A stretch of 64,000 bases of DNA from Mixophyes australis (Eukaryota; Chordata; Amphibia; Anura; Limnodynastidae): the NCBI GenBank assembly GCA_036250195.1, contig JAVHZZ010000003.1, forward strand, positions 298,469,565-298,533,564. The letters run 5' to 3'. The position numbers were made by a program, and so were the translations under genes. The notes beneath the pieces were generated by a model, which was given only the letters and a program-made list of their open reading frames with translations, did not search any database and was not told where the DNA came from. Positions 37,000 through 48,071 of this stretch are shown piece by piece (position 1 is the first letter of the stretch; every line of letters begins with the position of its first letter).

Positions 37000-37595
37000 T
37001 GAACTCAGACCGTTCTATATGGTGTCAGAAGGTTGGCTGTGATGGCATAAGGTCTCCGACGAATAGATTCACTTATTTTTGACGGCGCCATCACAGACGC
37101 ATGCCTCAAATTCAAGAAGGAATGGCATGTATACTGCTGTGCTTGACTCTCACACAAATCAGAAAAGGTACAGGCATACACCCTGCTCAATTTAGCTGGT
37201 GCTGAAGCTGTAGATAAAGCTGACACTTTTGTCTATTCAGAGGAGGAGGATCAGGAGGATCCAGACACACTAATAAAAAATTTGATAAGATATGCTTACC
37301 AGTGAAAAATGTCATAATGGGCAGACATGCATTTAACAATGCTGTGCACAGCCCCTCTGAAAGCATACAGACATATGCTGCCAGATACTGAAACTATGAC
37401 CAAAGAAATGTGAATATGGTGACCTATCAAGTGAGATTATCAGGGACAGAATTGTGTGAGGGACTTCTGATGATGTCACTCGTACGCATCTCCTGTGGGA
37501 GAAGACACTGACACCGGACACTGCTATACATATATGCATGTTACATGAGCAGTCCTGCAAAAGTTCAATCAAGTTGAAAAAAGAGTCTAATATAT

Positions 37596-38219
37596 GTGAC
37601 CTCCGGCAACACGAGCAGCAACAAACGTCACAAATGTCCTGCTTTCAATAAACGCTGCAATGCATGTGGTAAACAAAATTACTTTGCTCACTGGTGCAGG
37701 TCCAAGCCCAAAGCTGACACCAGCAGCCTGCCACACCGAATCCATACGGTAGATACACCACCAGAAAACAATCTTGACACCGGTCTTCACTGTGCGGGTG
37801 TTGACCTCAGGGCTGAAAAGGGTGAAATATTTACCACCATAGCTGATAAGAAGACAAATAACGCCATCAAAATTAAAATTGACACTGGCGCCAAATGCAA
37901 TGTCATGTCGCATGAACTCCTCCAGTGCACAAACCCCAAGACACCTATTGACTGTTTTCACACAGTAAATCTAATTGCTTACGGTGGCCAGGTAATCAAA
38001 ACTGTGGGTATGGCCACGTTTCACACCACAGGTGTCTCACTGCAGTTTCATATTGTGGATAGTAATGTCAAACCTTTGCTAGGTCTGCCGGACAGTATAA
38101 AACTGGGATTAATAACATTAAGTGCTGATGTGCATGTGCTGCAACAGGGTATCCCAGAATTTAGAGACTTTGCTGTTCTGTTCGATTGCGAGACCATTGG
38201 AAAACTCCCTGTCACATAA
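37596..38219 (+). pseudogene. Gypsy gag nucleocapsid and protease region
   Basis: The frame starts inside gag; upstream gag remnants with frameshifts reach back to about 37000. A CCHC-type zinc knuckle lies at residues ~23-36, but its expected His is Tyr (KQNYFAHWC). The aspartic protease follows with IKIDTGAKCNVMS at ~92-104 (DTGA at 37881-37892) and the C-terminal LLGLPD at ~167-172. It ends at a TAA, and the reverse transcriptase N-terminus continues at 38320-38386 before the LINE insertion. It is a remnant of a polyprotein, not an independent gene. Confidence 0.85.
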
Positions 38220-38386
38220 GTCTTGATGAGACCTCCTACAGTTTGTGCTCCCAGAAGAGTGCCTTTGACCATGAAAGATAAGGTGATAGCGGAAATAATT
38301 CGTATGACAGCATTATTGCTCCAGTGATAGAAGTCACCCCTTGGGTGTCCGCCATGGTTGCTGCAGTTAAAAATGATGGTTCAGTA

Positions 38387-40590
38387 TACCCTCAGACCCG
38401 ATCTTGATCCAAAACGGCACAAGGCAAGGTTGCCCCCTATCACCCCTTATATTCGCTCTGGTGATCGAACCCCTGGCTTCCCAGATTAGATCCAATCCCA
38501 ACATTCAGGGGGTGCAGGTGGGTAACATCGACTCCAAAATTTCTCTTTTTGCGGATGACGTCCTCCTCTCTCTATCCCAACCAGCGATCTCCCTCCCCAA
38601 TCTCTATGAAATTCTTCAAGCCTATGGGACCACCTCTGGTTATAAAATAAACTATGCAAAATCAGAAGCCATGCTGCTGCATGTCTCCCCTCGGGAAACG
38701 GATCTCCTCCAGACAACCTTCAATTTTAAGTGGCAAAAAAGAAAGATCAAATATTTGGGAGTTTTCCTCACCGCACGCTATGACCTCCTCTTTCCTGAAA
38801 ACTTCCCTCCCCTTTTCGCTAAGATGCTCTCTGACCTGACCTCCTGGAAACGCCTCATTATCTCCTGGCTGGGCAGGATCATAGCAGTCAAAATGTCTAT
38901 TATACCAAAATGGTTATACCTTTTTCAAACACTCCCGGTCGCAGTTCCTGCCTCCTTCCTTTCTAACATACAAAAATCCCTCATCCGTTTTGTTTGGAAT
39001 CATAGACCCCCACGGATCTCAGCCAGCATTCTCAAAAGGCCAATCTCTTCTGGCGGCAGAGATCTTCCCGATATTAAACTATATTACCTGGCCTCCCACT
39101 TTTCACAAATTGTTACCTCATATGCCCCCCCAGGCTCCACTTCCTGGCTCGATATAGAATCGGCTTATACTACCTTGCCCTATCTTACACCCTTATGGGG
39201 TCTCTCCCCTGCACATCGTCCTCCTGCATCTAAAATGCTCCCTACTATCAAGTTTGACATCAAGCTATGGGATTTTTACTCCTTTAAACTGAAGCTTACC
39301 ACACAACTATCCCCCTTAACCCCCATTTGGCACAATCCTGTATTCCCTCCTGGACTCTCCGCCGCGAGAGCTCGTCTTTGGAATAAAGCTGGCCTTAAAT
39401 TCCCGATAGACTTCTCCAAAGCAAACCACTGGCTCCCACTGGCAGAACTCCAACGTCACTCCCCATCCCGCATACTTAGTCCGTTTGAGTTTTTCCAAAT
39501 TAGTCATTTTTTGCGGTCCCTGCCACCTACTTATGTTTTGCGAGATTTAACCCCCTTTGAAGATCTTTGTAAAAATCACCCTAGGGACAGAGGCTTGATA
39601 TCCCAACTTTATGGTATATTTATTGCTGCTGTCCTTCCTACTCCGGGGCACATGAGGCTGATTGGGAAAAGGATCTAGGCCCCCCTCCGGACGATGAAGC
39701 ATGGGATGACATGAGACTGGGGATAGCTAAAAGCTCCATATCCACCAAACTTAAAGAAACCTCTTATAAAATCTATTACCGTTGGTATTATACCCCTACT
39801 TGACTCCACAGCATGTTTCACCTTATTGTTGGAGGGGTTGTGGCCACAGGGGAACTATGCTCCATATATGGTGGACCTGCCCAATTATCTCCTCCTTCTG
39901 GGATGTGGTTTGTGGCATTCTAAACTCTCTATTTGAGGCTCCCGTTGCAAAGGACCCCTGGGTGTTTCTACTATGCTATCCTCCTCCAGAGCTTGACAAA
40001 TTTTCCAAAAAACTAGCTTCACATATACTGACAGCGGCTAAATCCCTTATCGCGCTAAACTGGAAAAAACGTCCCCTCCCTCTCTAACAGCCCTTAAAAA
40101 ACAAATCTGGCATGTCGCAGCCATGGAACAGATTACCTATTACCTCCATGATAGAGGCCACGTTTTTAACCAGGTTTGGGCTCCTTGGCAGTTTGTGGAA
40201 AGCTCGCGTCCCCCTAACAATTAGCCCCGTGATAGGACCCATGTGGGCTAAGTCCGGCTCCCTTATACGCTTTGCCCCCTTATCTTCTTGAGTCGTCTAC
40301 ACAATCTCCACCCCCTGAGCTCTTTCATATACCTGCTTTGTGGTCTCCCCCCCCCCCCTCTTCTCTGACTCCCTTCCCCCCACTCCCACATTTCACACTT
40401 TCACTACAGTTATATACAATTTGATACCGCATATAAAATTGTAAAAATGGTTGTCTCATTATAAGCTTCTATGTACATGTTGATTCAATTGTTCTGACTG
40501 TTTTTGTACGTCTGTTCAATAATAACAGTCTTATTCCCTGTATTTGCTTATATGACCAACCAAAATAAAGAATTTAAAAAAAAAAAAAAA
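38387..40590 (+). mobile_element. Tx1/L1-clade LINE, 5'-truncated insertion
   Basis: It starts abruptly in the reverse transcriptase (GTRQGCPLSPLIF) and ends in a poly-A tail at 40576-40590. The target duplication aaaaatgatggttcagta is present at 38369-38386 and again at the right junction ending 40603. This is a textbook target-primed insertion into the Gypsy reverse transcriptase gene. About 40200-40570 is its 3' UTR, with a poly-C run. Confidence 0.93.
38404..39678 (+). pseudogene. LINE ORF2 C-terminal part (truncated)
   Basis: An open frame of 424 codons. It runs from the QNGTRQGCPLSP block through the active site SLFADDVLL (both Asp present) and the thumb (KYLGVFLT, SWLGRIIAVKM) into the C-terminal domain. 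The frame breaks near 39678. 39680-40085 continues in other frames with SPYCWRGCGHRGTMLHIWW, a Cys-His stretch found at L1-type C-termini. The N-terminal endonuclease and half of the reverse transcriptase are missing, so it cannot work alone. Fewer breaks than in the copy at 1669 suggest it is younger. Confidence 0.85.
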
Positions 40591-40603
40591 TGATGGTTCA
40601 GTA

Positions 40604-41103
40604 CGCATCTGCATTGACCCTGTGCATCTGAAAAAAGCTCTGAGACTGCATCACCTCCTCAGAACCGTGGAGCAAGTAATTGCCGACATGCCAAAAGCAA
40701 AGATATTCCCCACTTTCGATGCTAAGTGCACTCACTACATTTATGACACCTCTGGGCAGACATGCATTCCTCCGAATGCCCTATGGCATCTATACTGGCA
40801 GTGAAGAGTTCCAACACAGCATGGAACACGTCTCTGAGGGATACCCTTGTGAAATCATAATTGATGACATCCTTGTGTGGGGTTGCACCATGGAGGAGCA
40901 TGATATGCGCCTCCGCAAAATCCTCCACAGGATTCGTGAAATCAACATGCGGTTAAACCCTGACAAGTGTCGTTTCAGAGTTACTGAGGTCCCATATGTT
41001 GGCCACCTTCTATCCTCAGATGGTGTCAAGCTGGATCCAGCCAAGACACGGGCCATCCAGCAAATGCCTAACCCCACAGACAAGCTGAGTTTGCAGCGAT
41101 TTC
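40604..41103 (+). pseudogene. Gypsy reverse transcriptase, middle part
   Basis: Continues the Gypsy pol after the LINE. ICIDPVHLKKAL at about 40610 and FRMPYGIYTG at about 40776 (after a frameshift near 40750) are recognisable. The active-site IIDDILVWG follows at about 40858, with LNPDKCRF and YVGHLLSSDGVKLDP after it. The tether LSLQRFL then runs into the L2 insertion at 41104. Frameshifts and loss of continuity make it inactive. Confidence 0.88.
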
Positions 41104-41578
41104 TATTATTATTATTATTTTTGACTTATAAGGCGCCACAAAGGGTCCACAGCGCCGTACATTACATATACAGAAAACAGAACCAAGACACAACATGATA
41201 CACAAATATATACAAACACAGGTGACAGGGTAAAGCAAATCAGATTATATCTGACAGATAGTGGAAGGGATGGTAGAAATCAGCAAGAAGAAGGCCGAAG
41301 CTTAATAAAACAGGGAAAACAGGGCTAGCGAAGCAGGCCAAGAGGTACAGAGGGTGAAGGAACAGTAGAAGGAGCACACAAGGAAAGAGGGCCCTGCTCA
41401 TGAGAGATTACACCCTAAAGGGAAGGGGGAGACACATAAAGGGTGGTACTAACTGGGGGAGAGAGCCAGGACAAGGAAGTTAGGAGGACTGATAGACTTG
41501 AATAAAGAAATGAGTCTTAAGGGCACGCTTGAAGCCTTTGAGAGTAGATGCTAACCTGATGGAACGTGGAATTTCATT

Positions 41579-43362
41579 TCACAGCAGGGGAGCAGCCCGG
41601 GTAAAGTCCTGAAGACGAGAGTGAGAGGAGGTGATCAGGGAAGTAGTGAGGCGGCGGTCAGAGGCAGAGCGGAGGGGGCGGGTAGGAGTGTAGGTAGAGA
41701 TGAGATTGGAGATGTAGGGAGGGGAAGATTGACTAAAAGCTTTAAAGGTGAGGGTGAGGAGTTTAAATTTAATTCTGTAGGGTATGGGGAGCCAATGTAG
41801 TGACTGTTGGAGGGAGACCGCAGAGATAGAGCGGTGGGAGAGAAAAATGAGGCGGGCAGCAGCATTAAGGATAGACTTAAGAGGATCAAGGCGAGAATCA
41901 GGTAGGCCAGAGAGAAGAAGGTTACAGTAGTCATGGCGAGAGATAATAAGTGAGTGAACAAGGGTTTCGTGGCTTCCGTGGTGAGAAAGGGACAAATCTT
42001 AGATATATTCCGAAGGTGGGGGTAGCAGGATTTTGAGAGGGACAGAATGTGAGGCTTAAATGAGAGGGAGGAATCAAGTATGACCCCCAAGGCATCGGAC
42101 TTGGGGGACAGAAACGAGGTTAGTGTTATTAACAGAAATAGAGAAGGGGGGAGGTGGGAGAGTCCTGACAGGGGGGAAGACTATAAGCTCGGTCTTGGAA
42201 ATATTGAGTTTAAGGAAGCGTTGGGACATCCAAGATGAGATGGCCGAGAGACAGGAGGAGACACGAGACAGAAGGAAAGGGGAGAGGTCAGGGGATGAAA
42301 GAAAGATTTGGGTATCATCAGCATAGAGGTGGTACTGGAGGCCAAAGGAGTGGATGAGGACACCAAGGGAGGAGGTGTAGAGGGAGAAAAGCAGGGGGCC
42401 AAGAACGGAGCCTTGAGGAACACCAGCGGGTAGGGGAAGAGGGGGTGATGTAGAATCATGATTAGAGACTGAGAAGGAGTGGTTGGTGAGGTAAGAGGAA
42501 AACCAGGAGATGACAGTGTTACATAGGCCTAAAGATTTGAGAATTTTCAAAAGGAGTGTGTGGTCAATGGTATCGAAGGCAGCAGAGAGGTCAAGAAGGA
42601 TAAGAAGGGAGTAGTGTCTATTGGATTTAGCAAGGAGAAGGTCATTAGTGACCTTAGTGAGGGCAGTTTCAGTGGAGTAGAGGGGGCGAAAACCAGATTG
42701 GAGCGGGTCAAGGAGTGAGTGAGAGGAAAGAAAGGAGGTAAGACGGTTGTAGACAACCCGTTCAAGAAATTTGGAGGCAAAAGGAAAAAGCAAAATAGGG
42801 CGGTAATTAGAGAGAGAGGCGGGATCAAGGGACGGTTTCTTGAGTATGGGGGAGACAAGAGCATGTTTAAAAGAGGAGGGGAAGATTCCAGAGGAGAGGG
42901 AGAGGTTGAGGAAGTGTGCAAGGTGGGAGCAGGCTTCGGGAGAGAGGGAGCGGAGGAGGTGGGAGGGGATTGGGTCCTGTGTGCAAGTGGAGTGGGGAGA
43001 GGAAGAGAGAAGGGTATGGACTTCATCTGCAGATACCGGAGTGAAGGAAGAGAAGGAGGGTGAGCTATCTGGAGGGGAGGGGAGAAAGGATATAGCAGAA
43101 GCAGCAGCAGAGGAGGGTGAGAAGGGGGACAGAATGGGCATGGAGGGGGGAGAGGGTGGGGTAAGAAGGGACTGCTGGGAGATGTCATGATGTATAGATT
43201 CAATCTTGGAGGTGAAGTGGGTAGCAAAGTGGACAGCAGAGAGCGTGGGGGGGAGTGGGAGAGGGGGAGGGGAGAGGAGGGAGTTGAAGGTGGCAAAAAG
43301 CCGACGGGGGTTGGAGGATTGGGAAGAAAGGAGAGCTTTGAAGAAAGATTGTTTAGAGAGGC
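41579..43362 (-). pseudogene. L2 LINE reverse transcriptase and C-terminus (broken)
   Basis: On the - strand 43362-42074 carries [65 protein letters not shown] and the active site YADDTQ, all characteristic of the L2/CR1 group. Two frameshifts follow, near 42080 and 41960. The C-terminal part then reads DYCNLLLSGLPDSRL, LHWLPIPYRIKFKLL and YTPTRPLRS to a stop near 41579. The L2 motifs are intact but the frame is broken three times, counting the retroviral insertion. An open frame that begins at 43402 is partly LTR sequence. Confidence 0.9.
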
Positions 43363-43434
43363 TATTAAAGTAATTCTTCTTTTTAAAATAAGCATTGCCC
43401 AATCAATTGTATGTGTGTCCAAAGCACATGGTGG

Positions 43435-43440
43435 TTTATT
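43435..43440 (-). promoter_or_regulatory. Retroviral polyadenylation signal (3' LTR)
   Basis: AATAAA on the - strand, 72 bases before the LTR end. The same site is at 51068-51073 in the 5' LTR. Confidence 0.7.
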
Positions 43441-43976
43441 TTAGCAGATGTAAATAGTCAACAATTCAATACATTATTATATCATGATAAAGTACAGTAC
43501 AGCACAGCCAATACCAAAAGTTAAGTACATACCAAATGCAATCGCTTGCGCACGCTGCGCACCCACCGGACCCGATGGACAATATTCTGTATAGAATATT
43601 GTGTCAGAGTTGACTGAGGCCCCAGTGAGATGCAGCTAATATATATACAATCAGTGTTTCATTGTGAACAATAGAGATGACGTAGATTGTTTCTATAGGT
43701 CCAGACGTTGGGTGGGTCCAGGCCAGACAGGTAATAGGTTGATTCAATCTAAGGAATCCAAAGGTGGGGGTCTTCTCTCCAGGGGGTCTGCTCCTTTCCA
43801 TAGCCAGTATCATACAAAGGTTTTACTCTCTAATATCAATAACTAAAGTATGCAATGTGCGATCTCTTCGCCGACTGCACCGGACAGCTGCTGATGATTA
43901 GGGCTTCAATATGATAATAGGCATGACACCTTTCCTATTACCTAAACCTTTAATAACACTACAATGTACATATAAT

Positions 43977-44028
<52 letters not shown>

Positions 44029-44170
44029 CTATATATATATATATATATAGACTAATAATAAACCGAATACTATCTGCTCCTGAATTACAGTGTAACAGAA
44101 CCAATATGAAATTATATAAATAACTAACTGTTGTAATGCGAGTGTGTGCGTGCGTATTTTACCGTGCGAA

Positions 44171-44196
44171 CGCACCACGTCACGTAACACGTGGCG
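44171..44196 (-). promoter_or_regulatory. CRE/E-box-like cluster in LTR U3
   Basis: accacgtcacgtaacacgtg contains a CRE-like cacgtcac and an E-box CACGTG. The identical cluster is at 51791-51815 in the 5' LTR, upstream of the TATA-like stretch on the - strand. The regulatory role is inferred from motif type only. Confidence 0.4.
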
Positions 44197-44271
44197 TACG
44201 CTTCGCAATACGCACGGCAAACCAATATTAAACCAATATACTATCGTTCATCCAATTATACGACTTCAACA

Positions 44272-44282
44272 GTCCACCCTTT
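44272..44282 (-). other. Polypurine tract
   Basis: The - strand reads aaagggtggac immediately before the 3' LTR, the position and base composition of a plus-strand primer. Confidence 0.75.
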
Positions 44283-47200
44283 GATAGTACAATAAACTAT
44301 CACCTTAAAGATGTTATAAGCAGGATCTCAGTACCACGTTTCATTGTTATGTAATACAAATCCCCCTTGGTGTATGTCCACGCTGTTCGTAGATCTAAAC
44401 AAATTATCATGAGAGAGAGTCTTAATCCTCTAAACGACTTCTTCTTTTACTATAAACCGTACACTTCTGGAGCTTGGAGATAACCTTTTGTATGCCCTTC
44501 AAGGGTGCAATAAAACACTTAATACATTATTTGGAAAGGTACAAGGTACAGTAGAACGTGTATCAGCTATACAGAATTCTCTACTACAGTTCTTCAAGTT
44601 TAACAGGTTCTTCTGTCCAACGCATGTCTTTAAGCTCAGAATACATTTAAACACTTCATGTTCATCAATAGCATCATCCTATGTCTATCAATAATGTCAT
44701 ATGCAATCTCCTTCAGCTTACGTTAATATACACACATCTAATAATGTCACCAGTTCTTTTCATCAACACTTGTGGGCGGGCTATTGTCTGCTCGTTCTTC
44801 CCAGTCTCTCAATACTCAGATTTAACAGTGATCGGCTTGTAAAGCATTGGGAGACTTCAGACTAAGGGACCTAGGTGTCCTACTTTTTCCCCTAGTGACC
44901 TCCCACCCCTAGTTCGGGTACCTCAAGAATATTTAGTGGAAAGAGAACTAATCCTACTTGATATAATCACTGAGGCACGCGTGAGCACGCCCAGCACTTT
45001 GTTTGGTCTAAAACCTTACCCTCCCAAGAATGATAATCATTCTCAAGGATGCCTGCTCGAGTCCGGATATTACTGGACTGGCATTGCTGGGTGTGTCTCT
45101 TTTTTTTTTTAACTATGGGGTCGCCGTACTTACGGACGTAATGCTACTCAGACAATAGCCCCTCGCACTTTGTTCAAGCTCCAAGGTTTCCACATTTTCC
45201 TTTACCCCTGAATTGAATAGAGTAATTGGCCGAACTGATTATGCTACTAACTTCTTCCTCCCCAATACCTCCTTATCATTACCCGAACCAGTCTCTGTCA
45301 CCTGCTGATAATCAAAAGAATTAACCGTCCTGAGAAGAGAGTGAAATGAGAGAACACAAAACAGGAAAAACTACAACTTCATGCTGGACAACAGTCTTAG
45401 CCTTTGGCTCAGGTGTTACTAACTGCATTCGAGGCCTTCCAGTACAGACTCATGAGTGCCCTTGGACCCTTCTCTGAGTGTTGGCCCCTCTGCAGTGGGT
45501 GGTATGGGCACCAGTGTGTCTCTGCTACCCTTGAAGCCGTGAGGCTGGTAGCCTACACCTGGTACCTGTCTGGCAAATAACCTAAGCTTAAGAAATTTCT
45601 GCTCCACAACTTACTCTCCTGATCCAACATCCTGACAGTTAGTGTGACCTTTCAGGAAACAGTGTTTTGGACGTTCTCAGTTGCTGTCTCACTATTTACC
45701 TTCTCTCAAGGTCTAACCTAGCCTCCCAGTTACAATCTCATCTCACGAGGGGTCAAGAACATTTTAAAAACTGACAGGTTAGGAGTCTGCCCAGGGGTGA
45801 TCTCTTGGTAGCGGGAAAGGACTAGTGGCACTTCAATCAAGTTCCAACTCTTATTCTATTCAATTCATTCTACCGAGTACCACTACTTTATGTTCACACT
45901 GGTTTATGGCTAATTGAAAGTATGTGATTTGTTACCACTACTCATACATTATACATCTATTATCAATAACATGAATACCCCTATCATCTATTATAACTCT
46001 AGGACTATCACATTGAATAACAAAAGCTTTGAGTATGATACAGTAATACATTAGACACATTTCAATACACCTCTACCCAGACATTTTTCATTGGTACACC
46101 TGTGTATACTTGAGGATCCTGCATTGTGGTAATTGGATGACGTGCATTTGTTTTACCTGGAGGAAAACCCATCAGCAGGAGGGATATGGGATGGCTCTAT
46201 TAGTCTACCTTGTCCATCTCTCCAGAGTCCACCAGACTCCTCACCACATCTCTTCACCTTCCAGACAGTTTATCCTTCAGGTAACACAAATCTTCCTATA
46301 TTAACCAATATGTGTATGCGTGCACGTGTGTGTGTGTGTGTGTGTTCACCTTTCTTAAAACTAAAACAATACAACGAAAAACAAACAAAACATAGATTTG
46401 TTAGCTGTCACATAAAACCCTGCTGTCTATTTGACAGCTATGTTCTCCCTGGTGTGACAGCCCTGTATGGTTGTGCGTGTAAGTGTGGACCTTACTAGCA
46501 GCTACTTCAGTTGGTAACTGTGTCACTGTATAAAGTCCTCTATGTAGTGTCCTAATCATATGCTGGTATTGCTATAAAACGATTTCTCAGTCACCTCAAC
46601 ATCGCCCTCTAGACTAGAAAAATGCTAAAGACCAATGTATATCAATCGATTTTCCCTCTGCCAACTCACATGTCATTCTCAGTACCTCATATTCAGCTAC
46701 TTGACTAAGTGGGAAAGGCAAAGAGGTCTCTTTCTATAACACTTTCTTCAAATATAACAGTATCCAGTACATGCCTGTCTAACAGTGAAAATTATAAAAC
46801 ATGAAAATTCTACATTTTCTAGGGTTTCACATTATGTCGTATCTTGTGGTAAAAATCCTACTCCAATGTTCTACACAGAGATGCATATCTGTATGCCTAT
46901 CCTCTAGCAATCTCCTGTCTCCACCCTTTGTGCATCCATAAAAAGGCACATTTTTGTACAGGAGGCACGAACCAAAACAAAAAAACAAAACAAAAAACAA
47001 AACAGATATGCAATCTATAAAACATGAATCGTATTTCCACAACAGAACCTTTCTGCTTAAAAAAAAAAAATCAGCAGTTTCTATACACATGAAAACAAAA
47101 CCCCTGACTGTTTCTGTAACTCATATCAATCTAGTGTGTGTATCTCTGAATTTGTCTTATGTAAAAACATAAAATATGTTTTAGCCCCATTGTTGAGACT

Positions 47201-48071
47201 GTCTAATTTTATCTCTACCAGAGCAGAGAGAGGGAAAGAGAGAGAGAGAGGTAGAGAGAGAGAGAGCCAGAGAGAGAGAGAGGTAGCGGGAGAGAGAGAA
47301 GTAGAGAGAGAGAGAGGGAGGGAGAGAGAGAGAGAGAGAGTAGCGTTTGTGTAAAGAATGAGAAATAGGAAAGCAATGAATGATGGGAATACAAAGGTTT
47401 GAATACAAACATACATGTAAAAATGGAGATTTTTACAACAAAATGACAGCTGGATTGGACTCTGACTCTATGGGGAAATGGCTGTATTCATTCCACTGTT
47501 CCCCTTAGCTATTTGCTAACTATGACCCCTCCCCATACTTGACTAGGGGTTCTTAACAGTGCAATCCAGTGTCGTCCGTCATTTGTTCATTAAGAACTCG
47601 GTATCTCATTGACTACATACCTTTTCAACGGACTTTTCTAACTTATAATAGAGAAATGTGAAAATGTACTCTTAGTGACTCATATTTTCTCTGAGATACA
47701 TAAAACGATATTTTAGAGCAAAGTATATACATACTTCATTGTTGGATAATGATTCTCAGCCAAACAAATTATCATGAGTCACTGCAGCCTAAAACAAAAA
47801 AGTGTTCCAATTGTCTACTGTTAATTAGTCTTTCAAGAGTAATTCTTCTATTTCTCTATCTCACCCCTTTTAAACACTTGTCTATACTTCTTTTGTGTCC
47901 CCTCTATCTGTGAAAAGAAAAACAAGATAGTTATCTTAAAACAGCAAACAAAACAAACATTTCTATTCTTTGCCGTCGGCTAGCAATTTAGGACAACAAA
48001 CATTTCACAACATAAATGAACAAACAAAATCAACCAAGGTTACCTTTTAGAAATCAGTTTCTTGTACACTA
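44283..48071 (-). other. Retroviral 3' block without pol or env
   Basis: 3.8 kb between gag and the 3' LTR. No - strand frame exceeds about 96 codons, and the longest is a simple-repeat artefact. I find no reverse transcriptase, integrase or envelope motif. On the - strand, gtttttcttttcacag ending at 47908 and cttttttgttttag near 47787-47800 look like good splice acceptors. Simple repeats lie at 46328-46347 (gt) and 47222-47340 (ga). The content is otherwise unrecognised. Confidence 0.7.
47222..47340. repeat. GA-rich simple repeat
   Basis: (ag)n with g and gt interruptions. Overlapping open frames on both strands (RE-rich or SL-rich) are artefacts. Confidence 0.95.

Larger units (their letters stand above)
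43363..44271 (-). repeat. 3' LTR of the endogenous retrovirus
   Basis: 909 bp. On the - strand it begins TGTTGAAGTCG (44271) and ends CTTTAATA (43363), so the end is TA rather than the usual CA. It holds a TA tract at 43983-44050, a TATA-like stretch near 43632-43642 and a polyadenylation signal at 43435-43440. The U3 part has a cacgtcacgtaacacgtgg cluster. Confidence 0.95.

Noticed and set aside
37587..37961. 124-codon - strand frame
   Set aside because: Shadow of the Gypsy nucleocapsid-protease frame.
43363..43402. LINE reading frame starting within the LTR ([10 protein letters not shown]...)
   Set aside because: The first residues are translated from LTR sequence. The chimeric start is a by-product of the insertion, not a designed fusion.
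42547..43422. 291-codon - strand frame
   Set aside because: Out-of-frame shadow of the L2 reverse transcriptase; pyrimidine-rich DNA gives a Pro/Leu/Ser-rich artefact.
47126..47416. Open frames on both strands rich in Ser-Leu or Arg-Glu
   Set aside because: Artefacts of the GA simple repeat inside the retrovirus.
44283..48071. Degraded retroviral pol or env
   Set aside because: Looked for reverse transcriptase active-site boxes and envelope-like features on the - strand and found none. The high LTR identity makes heavy decay unlikely.
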